The notes below the pieces were generated by a model, which was not told the DNA's origin, searched no databases, and worked only from the letters and a program-made list of their open reading frames with translations. From Bdellovibrionales bacterium (lineage in GTDB: Bacteria; Bdellovibrionota; Bdellovibrionia; Bdellovibrionales; UBA1609), in NCBI GenBank assembly GCA_023301025.1, contig JALZUR010000020.1, positions 62,001 to 126,000 of the forward strand: a stretch of DNA of 64,000 nucleotides. Reading direction: 5' to 3'. This document shows positions 8,173 to 16,771 of the stretch, one piece after another. Within the stretch, counting starts at the first letter, position 1, and each line of letters opens with the position of its first letter. A program made the translations under genes and the position numbers.

Positions 8173-9428
8173 TGAAAACTAAGCTGCATATTTGTTTTAT
8201 AAATAAAAATCTACCACTTACCAAAACTACGAATATGCGCCAAGGCCTATGGACCATTGCTGAAAGACTTAATGAATGGGGTCACAAGGTTTCAATCGTT
8301 AGCCACAAAAACACATCAGGCCAGCAAGAAATAGAAAAGGGAGACACCACAATCTATTTCTTATCTAACAACGAGGAGTTTAACTCTATTCAAGACTTCT
8401 CGAAACTCGCAGAAAAAAAAATTTTAGAAATACACAAAACTGACTCTATTGACCATATACATAGTTTAGATACCCCTTTAAAAAATTATAAAAAAATTTG
8501 GTCTAAGACGAAAAACAAACCGCAGTTAAGTTATAGCGTTCAAAGTACAAGTATCGAAAACTTTTTTGATTTGTTCGGCTCTGTGAAACCAAAAGTTGGA
8601 AGTTTACTTTTATCTACCTTTGTTTACCCTTTTTTATTTTTAAAAAATTTTTTCTTCAAAGACTACTTAACTTTAAAACAAGCCTCAGCAGTTTTTGTTT
8701 CGAGTCCAAAACAAGCGCATGCTTTAGAAAGGTACTACCTCTACCCTCCTAACAATATCTTTCAAGTCCCCTTAGACAGCTTTATGATTTCTCTTATGCT
8801 TAGATCAAAATCTACTAAACTTTTAGAGTCACTCAATCTAAATCCAGAAACACCTGTCATAGCTACTGCATCAGATATGAAACGAACCGATGACTTATTT
8901 TTTCTTCTTGATGTTTTTGAACGAATCTCTTTATTGCATCCTGAATCTAAGTTTTTAATTATTGGTGATGGAGAGCATTTTAAAGATGTTGAGCACCGTA
9001 TTTTATTAAAGGCCCTCGATTCAAAAGTTATAATGACAAAAAATATTGCACCAACATCTTTGCCTGATTTTATTGCTCTTTCAGACGTATTTATCAATCT
9101 TGACCCTTCATCATCAGGACTAGGACGAACACTTGTTGAAGCTATGTCACAAAAAAAAGTAATTATTGGTTCAGAGCTTAGCCCTATTGCAAATATAATT
9201 GCTCATGGTGTTAATGGCTATCTTATTAGACCTGAAGACACTCAAAGGTGTGCAAAACTTATTGATAGACTGTTCAGCTCTCCCGAGAAACGAATAGAAC
9301 TTGGAGAACAGGCTAGAAAAGACGTTTTAAGCATTTTTGATCAAGAAATTTTAACAAAAAAGGCTCTTAAAGCCTTTCAAACAGTACAAAAAAGAAAATC
9401 TCTTTTCAGACAACTCTTTTTCAACTAA
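8172..9428 (+). CDS. Glycosyltransferase family 4 (GT-B fold)
   Basis: The 418-residue protein has a two-domain GT-B layout. The N-terminal acceptor domain has the LPLTKTTNMRQGLWTIAERL start typical of GT4. The C-terminal donor domain has LIIGDGEHF and an E-x7-E-like nucleotide-sugar site in SGLGRTLVEAMSQKKVIIGSE. A hydrophobic patch near residues 145-165 (FVYPFLFLKNFFF) could attach it to the membrane. It probably builds a surface glycan or LPS; donor and acceptor are unknown. It overlaps mutT by one base and is 9 bp from the IHF gene. Confidence 0.8.
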   Translation: MKTKLHICFINKNLPLTKTTNMRQGLWTIAERLNEWGHKVSIVSHKNTSGQQEIEKGDTTIYFLSNNEEFNSIQDFSKLAEKKILEIHKTDSIDHIHSLDTPLKNYKKIWSKTKNKPQLSYSVQSTSIENFFDLFGSVKPKVGSLLLSTFVYPFLFLKNFFFKDYLTLKQASAVFVSSPKQAHALERYYLYPPNNIFQVPLDSFMISLMLRSKSTKLLESLNLNPETPVIATASDMKRTDDLFFLLDVFERISLLHPESKFLIIGDGEHFKDVEHRILLKALDSKVIMTKNIAPTSLPDFIALSDVFINLDPSSSGLGRTLVEAMSQKKVIIGSELSPIANIIAHGVNGYLIRPEDTQRCAKLIDRLFSSPEKRIELGEQARKDVLSIFDQEILTKKALKAFQTVQKRKSLFRQLFFN

Positions 9429-9437
9429 TCTTTTATT

Positions 9438-9716
9438 ATGACTAAAACTCAACTCATTTTAAGGATAGCGGAAAAACATAATATTCCTAAATCTAGAGCT
9501 GAGGTAATCATAAACTCTATATTTGACTCTATGATCGACACTCTAGTTCATGATGGTCGAATTGAAATAAGAGGCTTTGGGTCTTTTGTTAACAGATTTT
9601 ACAAATCAAAACTTGGAAGAAACCCCAAGACTGGTGAAATCATTCAAATACCTGCAAAAAAACTACCATTTTTTAAAACTGGAAAAGATCTGAAATCAGC
9701 ACTTCAGGAAGATTAG
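9438..9716 (+). CDS. ihfB: DNA-bending protein of the HU/IHF family (IHF-beta-like)
   Basis: This 92-residue protein shows the family layout: a helical N-terminal dimerisation part, RIEIRGFGSF, and the DNA-inserting arm GRNPKTGE with its conserved Pro. It ends in FKTGKDLK. IRGFGSF and the GRNPKTG arm are closer to IHF-beta than to HU. It would bend DNA as a nucleoid protein. A separate alpha partner is not seen here, so it may act as a homodimer. Its stop overlaps the region where the following methyltransferase begins. Confidence 0.88.
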   Translation: MTKTQLILRIAEKHNIPKSRAEVIINSIFDSMIDTLVHDGRIEIRGFGSFVNRFYKSKLGRNPKTGEIIQIPAKKLPFFKTGKDLKSALQED

Positions 9717-9720
9717 TTTT

Positions 9721-10776
9721 ATCTTAAGTTCAAAGGACTTTTTAAATCTCTTACATACTGAAGCTCAGCTTAAATTTAAGAGCTGCTTCACATCTAAGAA
9801 CCTAAACAAACAAATCATTAAAGCCTCTGATCAGTATATCTTTGAAGAGAATACTTCTTTATGGAGTAAAGACTGGTTTAAAAACTCTTATTTAACATAT
9901 TTCCTGTTTACACAATCAGCCAGACTTTATTATGTTTTTAAAAAAGCATTACATTTAGATTTTAGCTCTTATAAAAATATAGTTGATTTTGGAAGTGGTC
10001 CGGGGTCAGCACAAAAAGTATTTGAAAAAATATTTAGTCAAAAAGACTTAAAAGCTTCTTGGATTAATATTGATTCTTCTAAAGAAGCTTTAGATATTTC
10101 TAAAAAATGGAATGATACTACAGAATTTAAAACTCAGTATGTAAATTCATCAACGCTGATCTATGCGAAATCTGATGAAGACCTATTAATCGCATCTTTT
10201 TCTCTTTGCGAAATAGAGCTAACAAAAGAAGTTATAAGCAAACTAAAAAGTTATAAAACTTTAATTTTACTTGAACCTGGTCAAAAAAAAGAATCAAAAA
10301 AATTAATTTATTTAAGAAATCTATTAACTGAAAAAGAAGAGTTTTTTGTACATGCACCTTGCACCCATCAAAACACATGCCCCATGACATTTGATAAAAG
10401 CTACTGGTGTCACGACAGTGTTTCTAAGCCGGAGTTCTTAAATTCTTTAGAACTTCCTTTTTCTAAAAGTAAGCTTAATGTATCTTATTTGATACTCTCT
10501 AAAGAAAGTTCAAAAAAATGTAGAACTTTTGGACGCGTTGTCGGAGACCAACGTATTGAAAAAGGCAAAACAAGGCTTTCAGTGTGCTTTGCAGAGGGTT
10601 TAGCGCAGGTTTCATGGTTAAAAAAAACTAAACTGAGCATCAAAATAAACCGAGGAGAACTTATAAAAGGGATCAAAAATTTTGATAAAAAAGGTCATGA
10701 AATTAGAATATCTGAACCACTACAAAAAATTTGTGAAGAGTCTTTATCTACAGATAATGACTCTTCTTGCAGTTAG
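9721..10776 (+). CDS. Rsm22-family (mitoribosome-type) rRNA methyltransferase-like protein with non-canonical start
   Basis: The frame is open from 9694 to 10776 and encodes about 351 residues, yet contains no ATG, GTG or TTG before 10384. The family signature spans that codon: the SAM-binding motif IVDFGSGPGSAQK (from 9979) and the Cys motif HAPCTHQNTCPM...YWCH (from about 10351), with a further Cys in KKCRTFGR. These four cysteines match the Fe-S motif of Rsm22/METTL17. Translation must therefore begin upstream of 9979. An AGGAAG ribosome site at 9706-9711 lies 9 nt before ATC 9721, my preferred start; ATT 9712, overlapping the ihf stop, is the alternative. The family is linked to small-subunit ribosome assembly. 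A start only at ATG 10384 would remove the SAM domain. Confidence 0.8.
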   Translation: MLSSKDFLNLLHTEAQLKFKSCFTSKNLNKQIIKASDQYIFEENTSLWSKDWFKNSYLTYFLFTQSARLYYVFKKALHLDFSSYKNIVDFGSGPGSAQKVFEKIFSQKDLKASWINIDSSKEALDISKKWNDTTEFKTQYVNSSTLIYAKSDEDLLIASFSLCEIELTKEVISKLKSYKTLILLEPGQKKESKKLIYLRNLLTEKEEFFVHAPCTHQNTCPMTFDKSYWCHDSVSKPEFLNSLELPFSKSKLNVSYLILSKESSKKCRTFGRVVGDQRIEKGKTRLSVCFAEGLAQVSWLKKTKLSIKINRGELIKGIKNFDKKGHEIRISEPLQKICEESLSTDNDSSCS

Positions 10777-11584
10777 TGTATATTCAGTATCATCATACTC
10801 TTTTACATCAAAAAATAGTTTTTTATGCAGCGAACTAAAAGACCGGCAAAAAGATTCGATCTCCACAAATTTTGATCACAATCCATTTGAGACAATTGAA
10901 ACACTCGTGAAAATTTCTCATGGGAACTTTGATGATGATCAAAAAAATCTTGCAATTGAAAGATCTTTTGATCTTGGCATGATCTTTCGTCAAACACAAA
11001 AACACCATGATAAGTCTAGTGCCTTCAAAACTTTATATATGAACAAAATAAAGAATGACTTTTATGGGCTATATTCAAGACTCTTCAAAGAACCAACAAA
11101 AACTTTAATGAGTAAGCATAAAGAGCAAATGAGTACTGAGGTTACGGAAGCACTTGATCAGGGCAGCATTATCTTTACAAACTTAAGCCGTTACAGATGC
11201 ACTTCTGTTGATAAAAGCTTACTGGGCTGCAGTGGCGGCTATTATGTGCTTTATAGCACTTTATCACCTGAGCTATCTTGCAACACTTCCGATTTAAAAG
11301 ATGCTTATCAAGTCAAATTTTTTCTGAGTTATAATAAAAAATATGGTTTTAAAATAGTAGATGTCGAAATGTCTGGAACACGAATTGTTCTTAAAACTTT
11401 TAAATACATCGATGAATTAAAATCTAGAGGGTACAATAGAGAAGCTTTAATATCTAGATTTAAAAGTTTAGAGCATGATTCAAAGAGCTTTGTTTTTCCA
11501 AGTAGGCTAACTCATTCAAGAGCTGTTATGGCTATAACTGAATCAGATAAATCTCGCCTTCCCTCTTCTTTAGAAGATTTATAA
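10697..11584 (+). CDS. Secreted protein of unknown function
   Basis: I recognise no family. The predicted protein of about 295 residues starts with a basic stretch (HYKKFVKS) and a hydrophobic core (IMTLLAVSVYSVSSYSF), compatible with a signal peptide or anchor. The mature part has several cysteines (FLCSEL, RYRCTS, LGCSGGYY, LSCNTS) that may form disulfides in the periplasm. The start is uncertain: ATG 10697 keeps the basic n-region, TTG 10682 is longer, and ATG 10757 gives the smallest overlap with the upstream gene but loses the positive charges. It overlaps the 3' end of the Rsm22 gene in another frame. Confidence 0.6.
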   Translation: MKLEYLNHYKKFVKSLYLQIMTLLAVSVYSVSSYSFTSKNSFLCSELKDRQKDSISTNFDHNPFETIETLVKISHGNFDDDQKNLAIERSFDLGMIFRQTQKHHDKSSAFKTLYMNKIKNDFYGLYSRLFKEPTKTLMSKHKEQMSTEVTEALDQGSIIFTNLSRYRCTSVDKSLLGCSGGYYVLYSTLSPELSCNTSDLKDAYQVKFFLSYNKKYGFKIVDVEMSGTRIVLKTFKYIDELKSRGYNREALISRFKSLEHDSKSFVFPSRLTHSRAVMAITESDKSRLPSSLEDL

Positions 11585-11607
11585 AATTTTAGAGTTAAAA
11601 ATTTAGG

Positions 11608-12279
11608 CTAAGCTATTGATCTAAATTTAGAAATTTCGCCTTTTTTTCGGTCATATATGTAGTCTAGACACTCTAAACTCTCAATTTTAGTTTTGCACTG
11701 GTGACCATCAGAGACCCAAACTGTCTCCAAACCCATCTTTTTACCAATTTCAATATCATGTCCTGTATCACCCACCATAATTCCTGATCCGTGTTTTCTA
11801 AATAGTTTAAGACCCCTTTCAAGCTTACATCCCGCACTATAATCAGTAGCCCCTGAAACTTCAAAAATATACTCTTCCAGATTATTTTTAGCTAACTGAT
11901 ACTCAAGCTCATTTTTATGTGCCGCAGATAAGATCACTTGCTTAACCCCAAACTCATAAAGCTCTTTTACAGTCTCAACAACACCTTTATATAAAATTTG
12001 TTTAGGCCTTGAGTTTTCATATTCAGCTACAAAGTGATGGGTCATCTCCTCAAACGTAATGCCGTACTTTTCAATGTTAAGACTTTTGTAGTAATCCATC
12101 ACAGGTATAGTAAAGTTTTTTAAATAAAAATCTTTAGTTATTGAAGGAGCATTTCTAGATGTCAGGAAGTCATTTGTAATCTCGACACAAATATCGACAT
12201 CATCAAGTAAGGTTCCATTCCAATCCCAGTATACACACGAGTAGCTTTTTAAATGGTTGATCAAATCTTTTGAATACAA
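11608..12279 (-). CDS. HAD-superfamily hydrolase, phosphoglycolate-phosphatase-like
   Basis: This Rossmann-like phosphohydrolase of about 223 residues has motif I as YWDWNGTLLDDV (nucleophile Asp, with Asn in place of the usual second Asp), motif II in VILSAAHK and motif IV in MVGDTGHDIEIGKK. The cap domain lies between motifs I and II. The start is probably TTG 12277-12279, because a perfect GGAGG (12288-12292) lies 8 nt upstream; a longer frame from TTG 12294 would bury that site inside the gene. The substrate is probably a small phosphate ester and is not identifiable. Confidence 0.8.
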   Translation of the reverse strand: MYSKDLINHLKSYSCVYWDWNGTLLDDVDICVEITNDFLTSRNAPSITKDFYLKNFTIPVMDYYKSLNIEKYGITFEEMTHHFVAEYENSRPKQILYKGVVETVKELYEFGVKQVILSAAHKNELEYQLAKNNLEEYIFEVSGATDYSAGCKLERGLKLFRKHGSGIMVGDTGHDIEIGKKMGLETVWVSDGHQCKTKIESLECLDYIYDRKKGEISKFRSIA

Positions 12280-12429
12280 AGTGGTCGCCTCCAAACTCTT
12301 AATTTTGATCCCATTTTTAACTTAAGAAATCAATGCTTCATCCCGATACGTTAAGATATGAGACAGATTAGGCACAAAACCAATATTTTACACATCAAGA
12401 CTTTTGTCTAATTTGCTTACTCGTACCTG

Positions 12430-12451
12430 GTGAGCTCAGGCTCATTTTTTT
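12430..12451 (+). terminator. Intrinsic terminator in the leader of the TSP1/VWA lipoprotein gene
   Basis: The hairpin TGAGC-TCAG-GCTCA is followed at once by seven T residues, the form of a rho-independent terminator. No plus-strand gene lies upstream (the neighbour at 11608-12279 runs the other way). It therefore sits in the untranslated leader of the gene starting at 12503. A promoter-like pair, TTTACA then TAATTT with 16-bp spacing, lies before it (about 12385-12415). This suggests attenuation or limits on read-through. Confidence 0.5.
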
Positions 12452-12502
12452 ACAATAATAGGTAGTATTATGCCTTTTACTCATCTTAAGGAGAGTAATT
12501 TT

Positions 12503-14248
12503 ATGAACAAAAAGAATAAACCCTACTTTTTTATCTACAGTTTAACTGTACTGTTTGGACTCTTATTTGCTTTAACCTCTTGTACAGAATCAGAATTTTC
12601 TTCTGCATCATGTAACGGCGGACCATGTAACGGTTCAGAATCTTTATCTTTTAACTGGGACAGCGCCGAATGGTCATCATGCTCACGATCTTGTGGAGGT
12701 GGTGTGAGAACCAGAGACGTTATGTGTCTTAACGCTAACAACATACAAGTTCCCGACTCCGAGTGTGTTGGTGTTAAACCAAACGAGCAAGAAAGCTGTA
12801 ACTCTCAAGCCTGTACAGAAGATTTTAGTTGGAATGTTGGCACATACAGCACATGTAATCAGCCTTGCGGAGGTTCACAATCAAGAACGGTAAGCTGTCA
12901 AAACAACTCTACTGGAGCATTTGTTGCAGATTCTTTTTGTTCGCAAACCAAACCTACGTCAACGCAAGCATGTGCAAGTACATGTCCCCCAGAAACTTTT
13001 GGTTGGGTACCAGGAAGTTACAATCAGGCCTGTGCATGTGGTGTTACTCAAATCACACGACCTGTAGAGTGTAGAAACTCAAACACTGGTGAAGTTGTAA
13101 GTGAGTCTTTATGTGATCAAAGCTTAAGACCATCAACAACTCTTACCTGCTCTCAAAATAACTGTAGCACCTACAATTGGGTTACAGGTGACTATTCGAC
13201 ATGCAGTAAAACATGTGGAGGAGGAACACAGTCAAGATCTTTAGGCTGCATTAGAAGCAGTGACTCAATCTATGTTGCTCACACTCTTTGTGATGCTAAC
13301 TCAAGACCAGAAACTCAAAGAGAATGTAACACGCAAGCTTGCGCACCAACCTGTACTCAAAGAGCATTTACAAATAATATATCGGCGGATGGAAATCAGG
13401 TGGATGTACTTTTAGTTATTGATGATTCAGGTTCTATGTATGCAGATTCATCACGACTAGCAACAAAACTTTCAGGCTTTGTAACTCAGCTTTCAAACTC
13501 TAATCTTGATTGGCAAATGTGTATTACAAGCACTGATATCGGATACTATGCAGGACGTCCTATTCAGTGGCAGGGGGCAAATTCTGGCCATATTCTTAGA
13601 AGAAACTCTGGGAATTTGAATTCTATTTTTATAGATACAATGAGATTTATTGGAGCCGGCTTTAGTGATGATGAACAAGGTATAAAAGCCATGAATTTAT
13701 CTGTAATGGGCAATGGCACTTCAAACTGTTACCGCCAGAATGCTGGTCTTTCTGTAATTGTGATTTCAGATGAAAATGAAAGAAGTGTTGGTGGAGATCG
13801 TAATTTAAGTTCTTACGACTATAAACCACTCGAACCTCTAAACAATCCTCAATCTTTTGTAGACACTGTAAGACGCGAGTTATCTCCAAATAAAAAACTT
13901 ACCGTAAACTCTATCGTTATTAAAGATAATGCTTGTCGCGACCTTCAAAGATCTCAAGGTGATAGAGGTTATGTGGGTTATAAATACATCGAGCTTTCAA
14001 ACCTTACAGGCGGCTCTGTATCAAGTATCTGTCAAAATAACTACAGTGTAGCACTTACAGATTCTTCTCAAGTGATTATAAATAACTTATCGTCACAAAC
14101 TCTTACGTGTGTTCCGACAGGTATGCCTCAAGTTCAAGTAAACGGTGTAAACTACAATCAAAATACAACACTAACCGGTAATCAGCTTATTTTTAACCCT
14201 GTAATAAACGGACCAGCAACGGTTAGCGGCAGTTACTGCTGCCCTTAA
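12503..14248 (+). CDS. Lipoprotein with four thrombospondin type-1 repeats and a VWA domain
   Basis: The protein of about 581 residues begins with a lipoprotein signal (FGLLFALTSC, Cys27). Four TSP1-like repeats follow (about 51-105, 109-160, 168-221, 226-280), each starting with a Trp and a Cys-rich core such as WSSCSRSCGGGVRTR. A VWA domain (about 300-535) has the MIDAS metal motif DDSGSM at 307-312. A small Cys-containing C-terminal domain resembles those of the two other VWA lipoproteins in this window. ATG 12503 is chosen because AAGGAG precedes it at 7-10 nt; ATG 12470 has none. Such proteins bind surface ligands, so an adhesin or matrix-binding role on the outer membrane is inferred. 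Confidence 0.85.
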   Translation: MNKKNKPYFFIYSLTVLFGLLFALTSCTESEFSSASCNGGPCNGSESLSFNWDSAEWSSCSRSCGGGVRTRDVMCLNANNIQVPDSECVGVKPNEQESCNSQACTEDFSWNVGTYSTCNQPCGGSQSRTVSCQNNSTGAFVADSFCSQTKPTSTQACASTCPPETFGWVPGSYNQACACGVTQITRPVECRNSNTGEVVSESLCDQSLRPSTTLTCSQNNCSTYNWVTGDYSTCSKTCGGGTQSRSLGCIRSSDSIYVAHTLCDANSRPETQRECNTQACAPTCTQRAFTNNISADGNQVDVLLVIDDSGSMYADSSRLATKLSGFVTQLSNSNLDWQMCITSTDIGYYAGRPIQWQGANSGHILRRNSGNLNSIFIDTMRFIGAGFSDDEQGIKAMNLSVMGNGTSNCYRQNAGLSVIVISDENERSVGGDRNLSSYDYKPLEPLNNPQSFVDTVRRELSPNKKLTVNSIVIKDNACRDLQRSQGDRGYVGYKYIELSNLTGGSVSSICQNNYSVALTDSSQVIINNLSSQTLTCVPTGMPQVQVNGVNYNQNTTLTGNQLIFNPVINGPATVSGSYCCP

Positions 14249-14278
14249 AAACTTTAAAGTAAAAATTGGAGAAATTTT

Positions 14279-14740
14279 ATGAACAATAAACAAAAACAAC
14301 AACTAAAAGTAAGTTCCTTTTTAGTTCTATGTGTCTGCTTTTCATCACTTTTAGTTTTTCTAAGTGGAAGACATGAAAATAATAAGGGTCTGGATATAAC
14401 TGCAAAAGCTCTTAAGAGAATGGATATTCATGCCGCAAGATTGATTGAAACTAAGTTCCTTTCACCACAAATAGATTTAAACTCTAGAAGCTTAGCCTCA
14501 GTTCCAAATGGGTCTAAAACTGTATCAGAAAAATTAGATGGTAAAGTTGGGTTAGATCCATGGGGTCATCCTTTTCATTACTTTATAAAAAAAGACGCAC
14601 TCAATCCAAATAAAGGACAACTTATTCTATGGTCTATGGGTGAAGATCATAAGTTAAACACAAGTCTTGAAAATATAATGGATGATCACACAACGTTTAA
14701 AGGCGATGATTTTGGAAAAACTGTAGAATACTCTCTATAA
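14279..14740 (+). CDS. Membrane-anchored protein with pseudopilin-like C-terminal motif
   Basis: The 153-residue protein has one N-terminal membrane segment (about 12-30), then a periplasmic part. The segment VGLDPWGHPFHYFI followed by LILWSMGEDHK resembles the DPWGxPY...SxGxD signature at the end of type II secretion major pseudopilins (GspG). The N-terminal pilin methylation signature (G-F-T-L-x-E) is missing, so it is not a standard pilin. It follows the TSP1/VWA gene by 30 bp with its own GGAG site and probably shares its transcript, so a supporting role for that protein is possible. Confidence 0.55.
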   Translation: MNNKQKQQLKVSSFLVLCVCFSSLLVFLSGRHENNKGLDITAKALKRMDIHAARLIETKFLSPQIDLNSRSLASVPNGSKTVSEKLDGKVGLDPWGHPFHYFIKKDALNPNKGQLILWSMGEDHKLNTSLENIMDDHTTFKGDDFGKTVEYSL

Positions 14741-14780
14741 ATTTTTAATTCTCAGTTTAGACTAAAAATTAACTCAATAA

Positions 14781-14812
14781 AAAAAAGCCAGTTTTAAAGC
14801 TGGCTTTTTTTA
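14781..14812. terminator. Bidirectional intrinsic terminator
   Basis: The stem AGCCAG/CTGGCT (14786-14791 and 14800-14805) is flanked by an A-run on the left and a T-run on the right. It can therefore end transcription from both the plus-strand gene at 14279 and the minus-strand typA gene. Confidence 0.85.
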
Positions 14813-14845
14813 TACTTTAACTAAATCACTTCTATCAACTTACAT

Positions 14846-16633
14846 TTATCGATTTTTGTTCAAATCTCTTTCTCTTATACGAAGAGACTTAGGAGTAAGT
14901 TCAATAAGTTCATCATCAACAATCCATTCTAGAGCTTGTTCTAAAGTAAGCTTTCTGACACGCGTAAGTTTTACTGCGTCATCTGTACCTGATGCTCTAA
15001 CATTTGTAAGTTTTTTTTCTCTACAAACATTTACGTAAAGCTCTTTACCTTTGTTGTATTCACCAATTATCATGCCCTTATAAACTTGGGTACCTGACTC
15101 AATAAACATCGTCCCCCTATCTTCAAGATTGAAAAGAGAGTACGGCGTTGACTTTCCTTGTCTGTCCGACACCATCTTGCCGGCTTGCCTTTTAAATATC
15201 TCACCCTTAAATGGCTGATAGCTTTTAAACTCAGTACTTAAAAGACCTGTTCCTCTGGTGTCCGTTAAAAATTGACTTCTATAACCAATAAGACCACGTG
15301 CAGGAATTTCAAACTTTAACTGACTTCTGCCAGACTCACGAGACTCCATACCAGTTAATAAGGCCTTACGCTCTTGTAACTTCTGAGTAACGATACCGTT
15401 ATAATCAGTTTCAACATCAATATAAACCTCTTCAATAGGCTCACACTTTTCACCATCGATTTGTTTATAAATAACTCTAGGCTGACTTACTAAAAACTCA
15501 TAACCCTCACGTCTAAAGGTTTCTAAAATCACAGCAAGCTGAAGCTCTCCTCTGCCAATCAGTAAAAATGTATCTGACTTTTCAGTGAGTTCTAACCTAA
15601 TAGATACATTTTGGAGACATTCAACTTCAATACGATTAAGAATTTTTCTACTCGTTACTTCTTTTCCTTCAAGGCCTGCAAAAGGACCATCATTGACAGA
15701 AATAAATAAACCAACTGTTGGCTCATCTACCTTTAGTCTTTCTATAGGCTCTACATTTTCAGGATGCGTAAGACTGTCTCCAATCTCAACCGTTTCAAAA
15801 CCCGAAACAATTGCAATATCTCCAGCTTTTAAGTTTTCAGTTTCTTCTGTTGTATTGCCCATAAATGTTTTTAAAGAAGTCACTCTAAGCTGCTCAACTT
15901 TACCGTCTTCTTTAAATCTTTTTAAAGGGTTACCAACGCTAACTTCACCACTTATAATGCGCCCAACAGCTAATCTACCCACAAATTTTGAGTATTGAAT
16001 GTCAGAAACCATCAACTTAAATGGGCCTTCTTCAATTTTAGGTTCAGGTATCTCAGAAAGCACTAAGTCAAAAATACAATTAATATTATCAGTAGATTCA
16101 ACTTTAGTAACATCTGTTGATGCTTTGCCATCTCTTGCTATGGCATATACAACTTCGAAATCAAGTTGATCTTCAGTAATTGCAAGATCGAAAAAAAGCT
16201 CTTCAATTTCAGATAATACTTCTGCAGGTCTTGAATCTTTTCTATCAATTTTATTTAAAACAACGATGATTTTTTTGTTTTGCTCTAAAGCCTTTTTTAA
16301 GACAAATCGTGTTTGAGGAAGTGGGCCTTCAGCAGCATCTACCAATAGCAAAGCTCCATCAACCATATTCAAAACTCTTTCAACTTCACCACTAAAATCA
16401 CCATGCCCTGGAGTATCAACAATATTAACTTTTACGTCATTGTGAATAAAAGAAGCGTTTTTAGCGGCAATAGTGATCCCTCTTTCTTTTTCAAGGTCCA
16501 TAGAGTCCATAACTCTATCTTCTAACTCTTTGTGATCACCTAAAATTCCAGATTGACTAAGCAACTGATCAACAAGTGTGGTTTTTCCGTGGTCAACGTG
16601 AGCAATAACCGCAATATTTCTATAACTCTTCAT
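14846..16633 (-). CDS. typA: Ribosome-associated GTPase TypA/BipA
   Basis: The 595-residue translational GTPase is of normal family length. G1 is AHVDHGKTTLVD (about 10-21), switch II/G3 is VDTPGHGDFSGEVERV and G4 is NKIDR. The C-terminal BipA-specific domain has RGLIGYRSQFLTDTRGTG. It helps 50S assembly and growth under stress or cold. It stands alone with its own promoter region (16634-16866) and ends at the bidirectional terminator. Confidence 0.95.
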   Translation of the reverse strand: MKSYRNIAVIAHVDHGKTTLVDQLLSQSGILGDHKELEDRVMDSMDLEKERGITIAAKNASFIHNDVKVNIVDTPGHGDFSGEVERVLNMVDGALLLVDAAEGPLPQTRFVLKKALEQNKKIIVVLNKIDRKDSRPAEVLSEIEELFFDLAITEDQLDFEVVYAIARDGKASTDVTKVESTDNINCIFDLVLSEIPEPKIEEGPFKLMVSDIQYSKFVGRLAVGRIISGEVSVGNPLKRFKEDGKVEQLRVTSLKTFMGNTTEETENLKAGDIAIVSGFETVEIGDSLTHPENVEPIERLKVDEPTVGLFISVNDGPFAGLEGKEVTSRKILNRIEVECLQNVSIRLELTEKSDTFLLIGRGELQLAVILETFRREGYEFLVSQPRVIYKQIDGEKCEPIEEVYIDVETDYNGIVTQKLQERKALLTGMESRESGRSQLKFEIPARGLIGYRSQFLTDTRGTGLLSTEFKSYQPFKGEIFKRQAGKMVSDRQGKSTPYSLFNLEDRGTMFIESGTQVYKGMIIGEYNKGKELYVNVCREKKLTNVRASGTDDAVKLTRVRKLTLEQALEWIVDDELIELTPKSLRIRERDLNKNR

Positions 16634-16771
16634 TTGTAACTCTTTATTTTACTGTTTTATGAACTCTTTTTGGCAAATTTTTATAACTTAAGATGCTTGG
16701 ATGTGTTCGAAGGCTAGCATTAGTTCACCTATCTAGATATGAATCTAAAAGTAGCGCTGATTTAGATAAAG

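Noticed and set aside
15585-15998. Plus-strand frame opposite typA
   Set aside because: It lies entirely within the highly conserved GTPase gene and has no homology or start signals.
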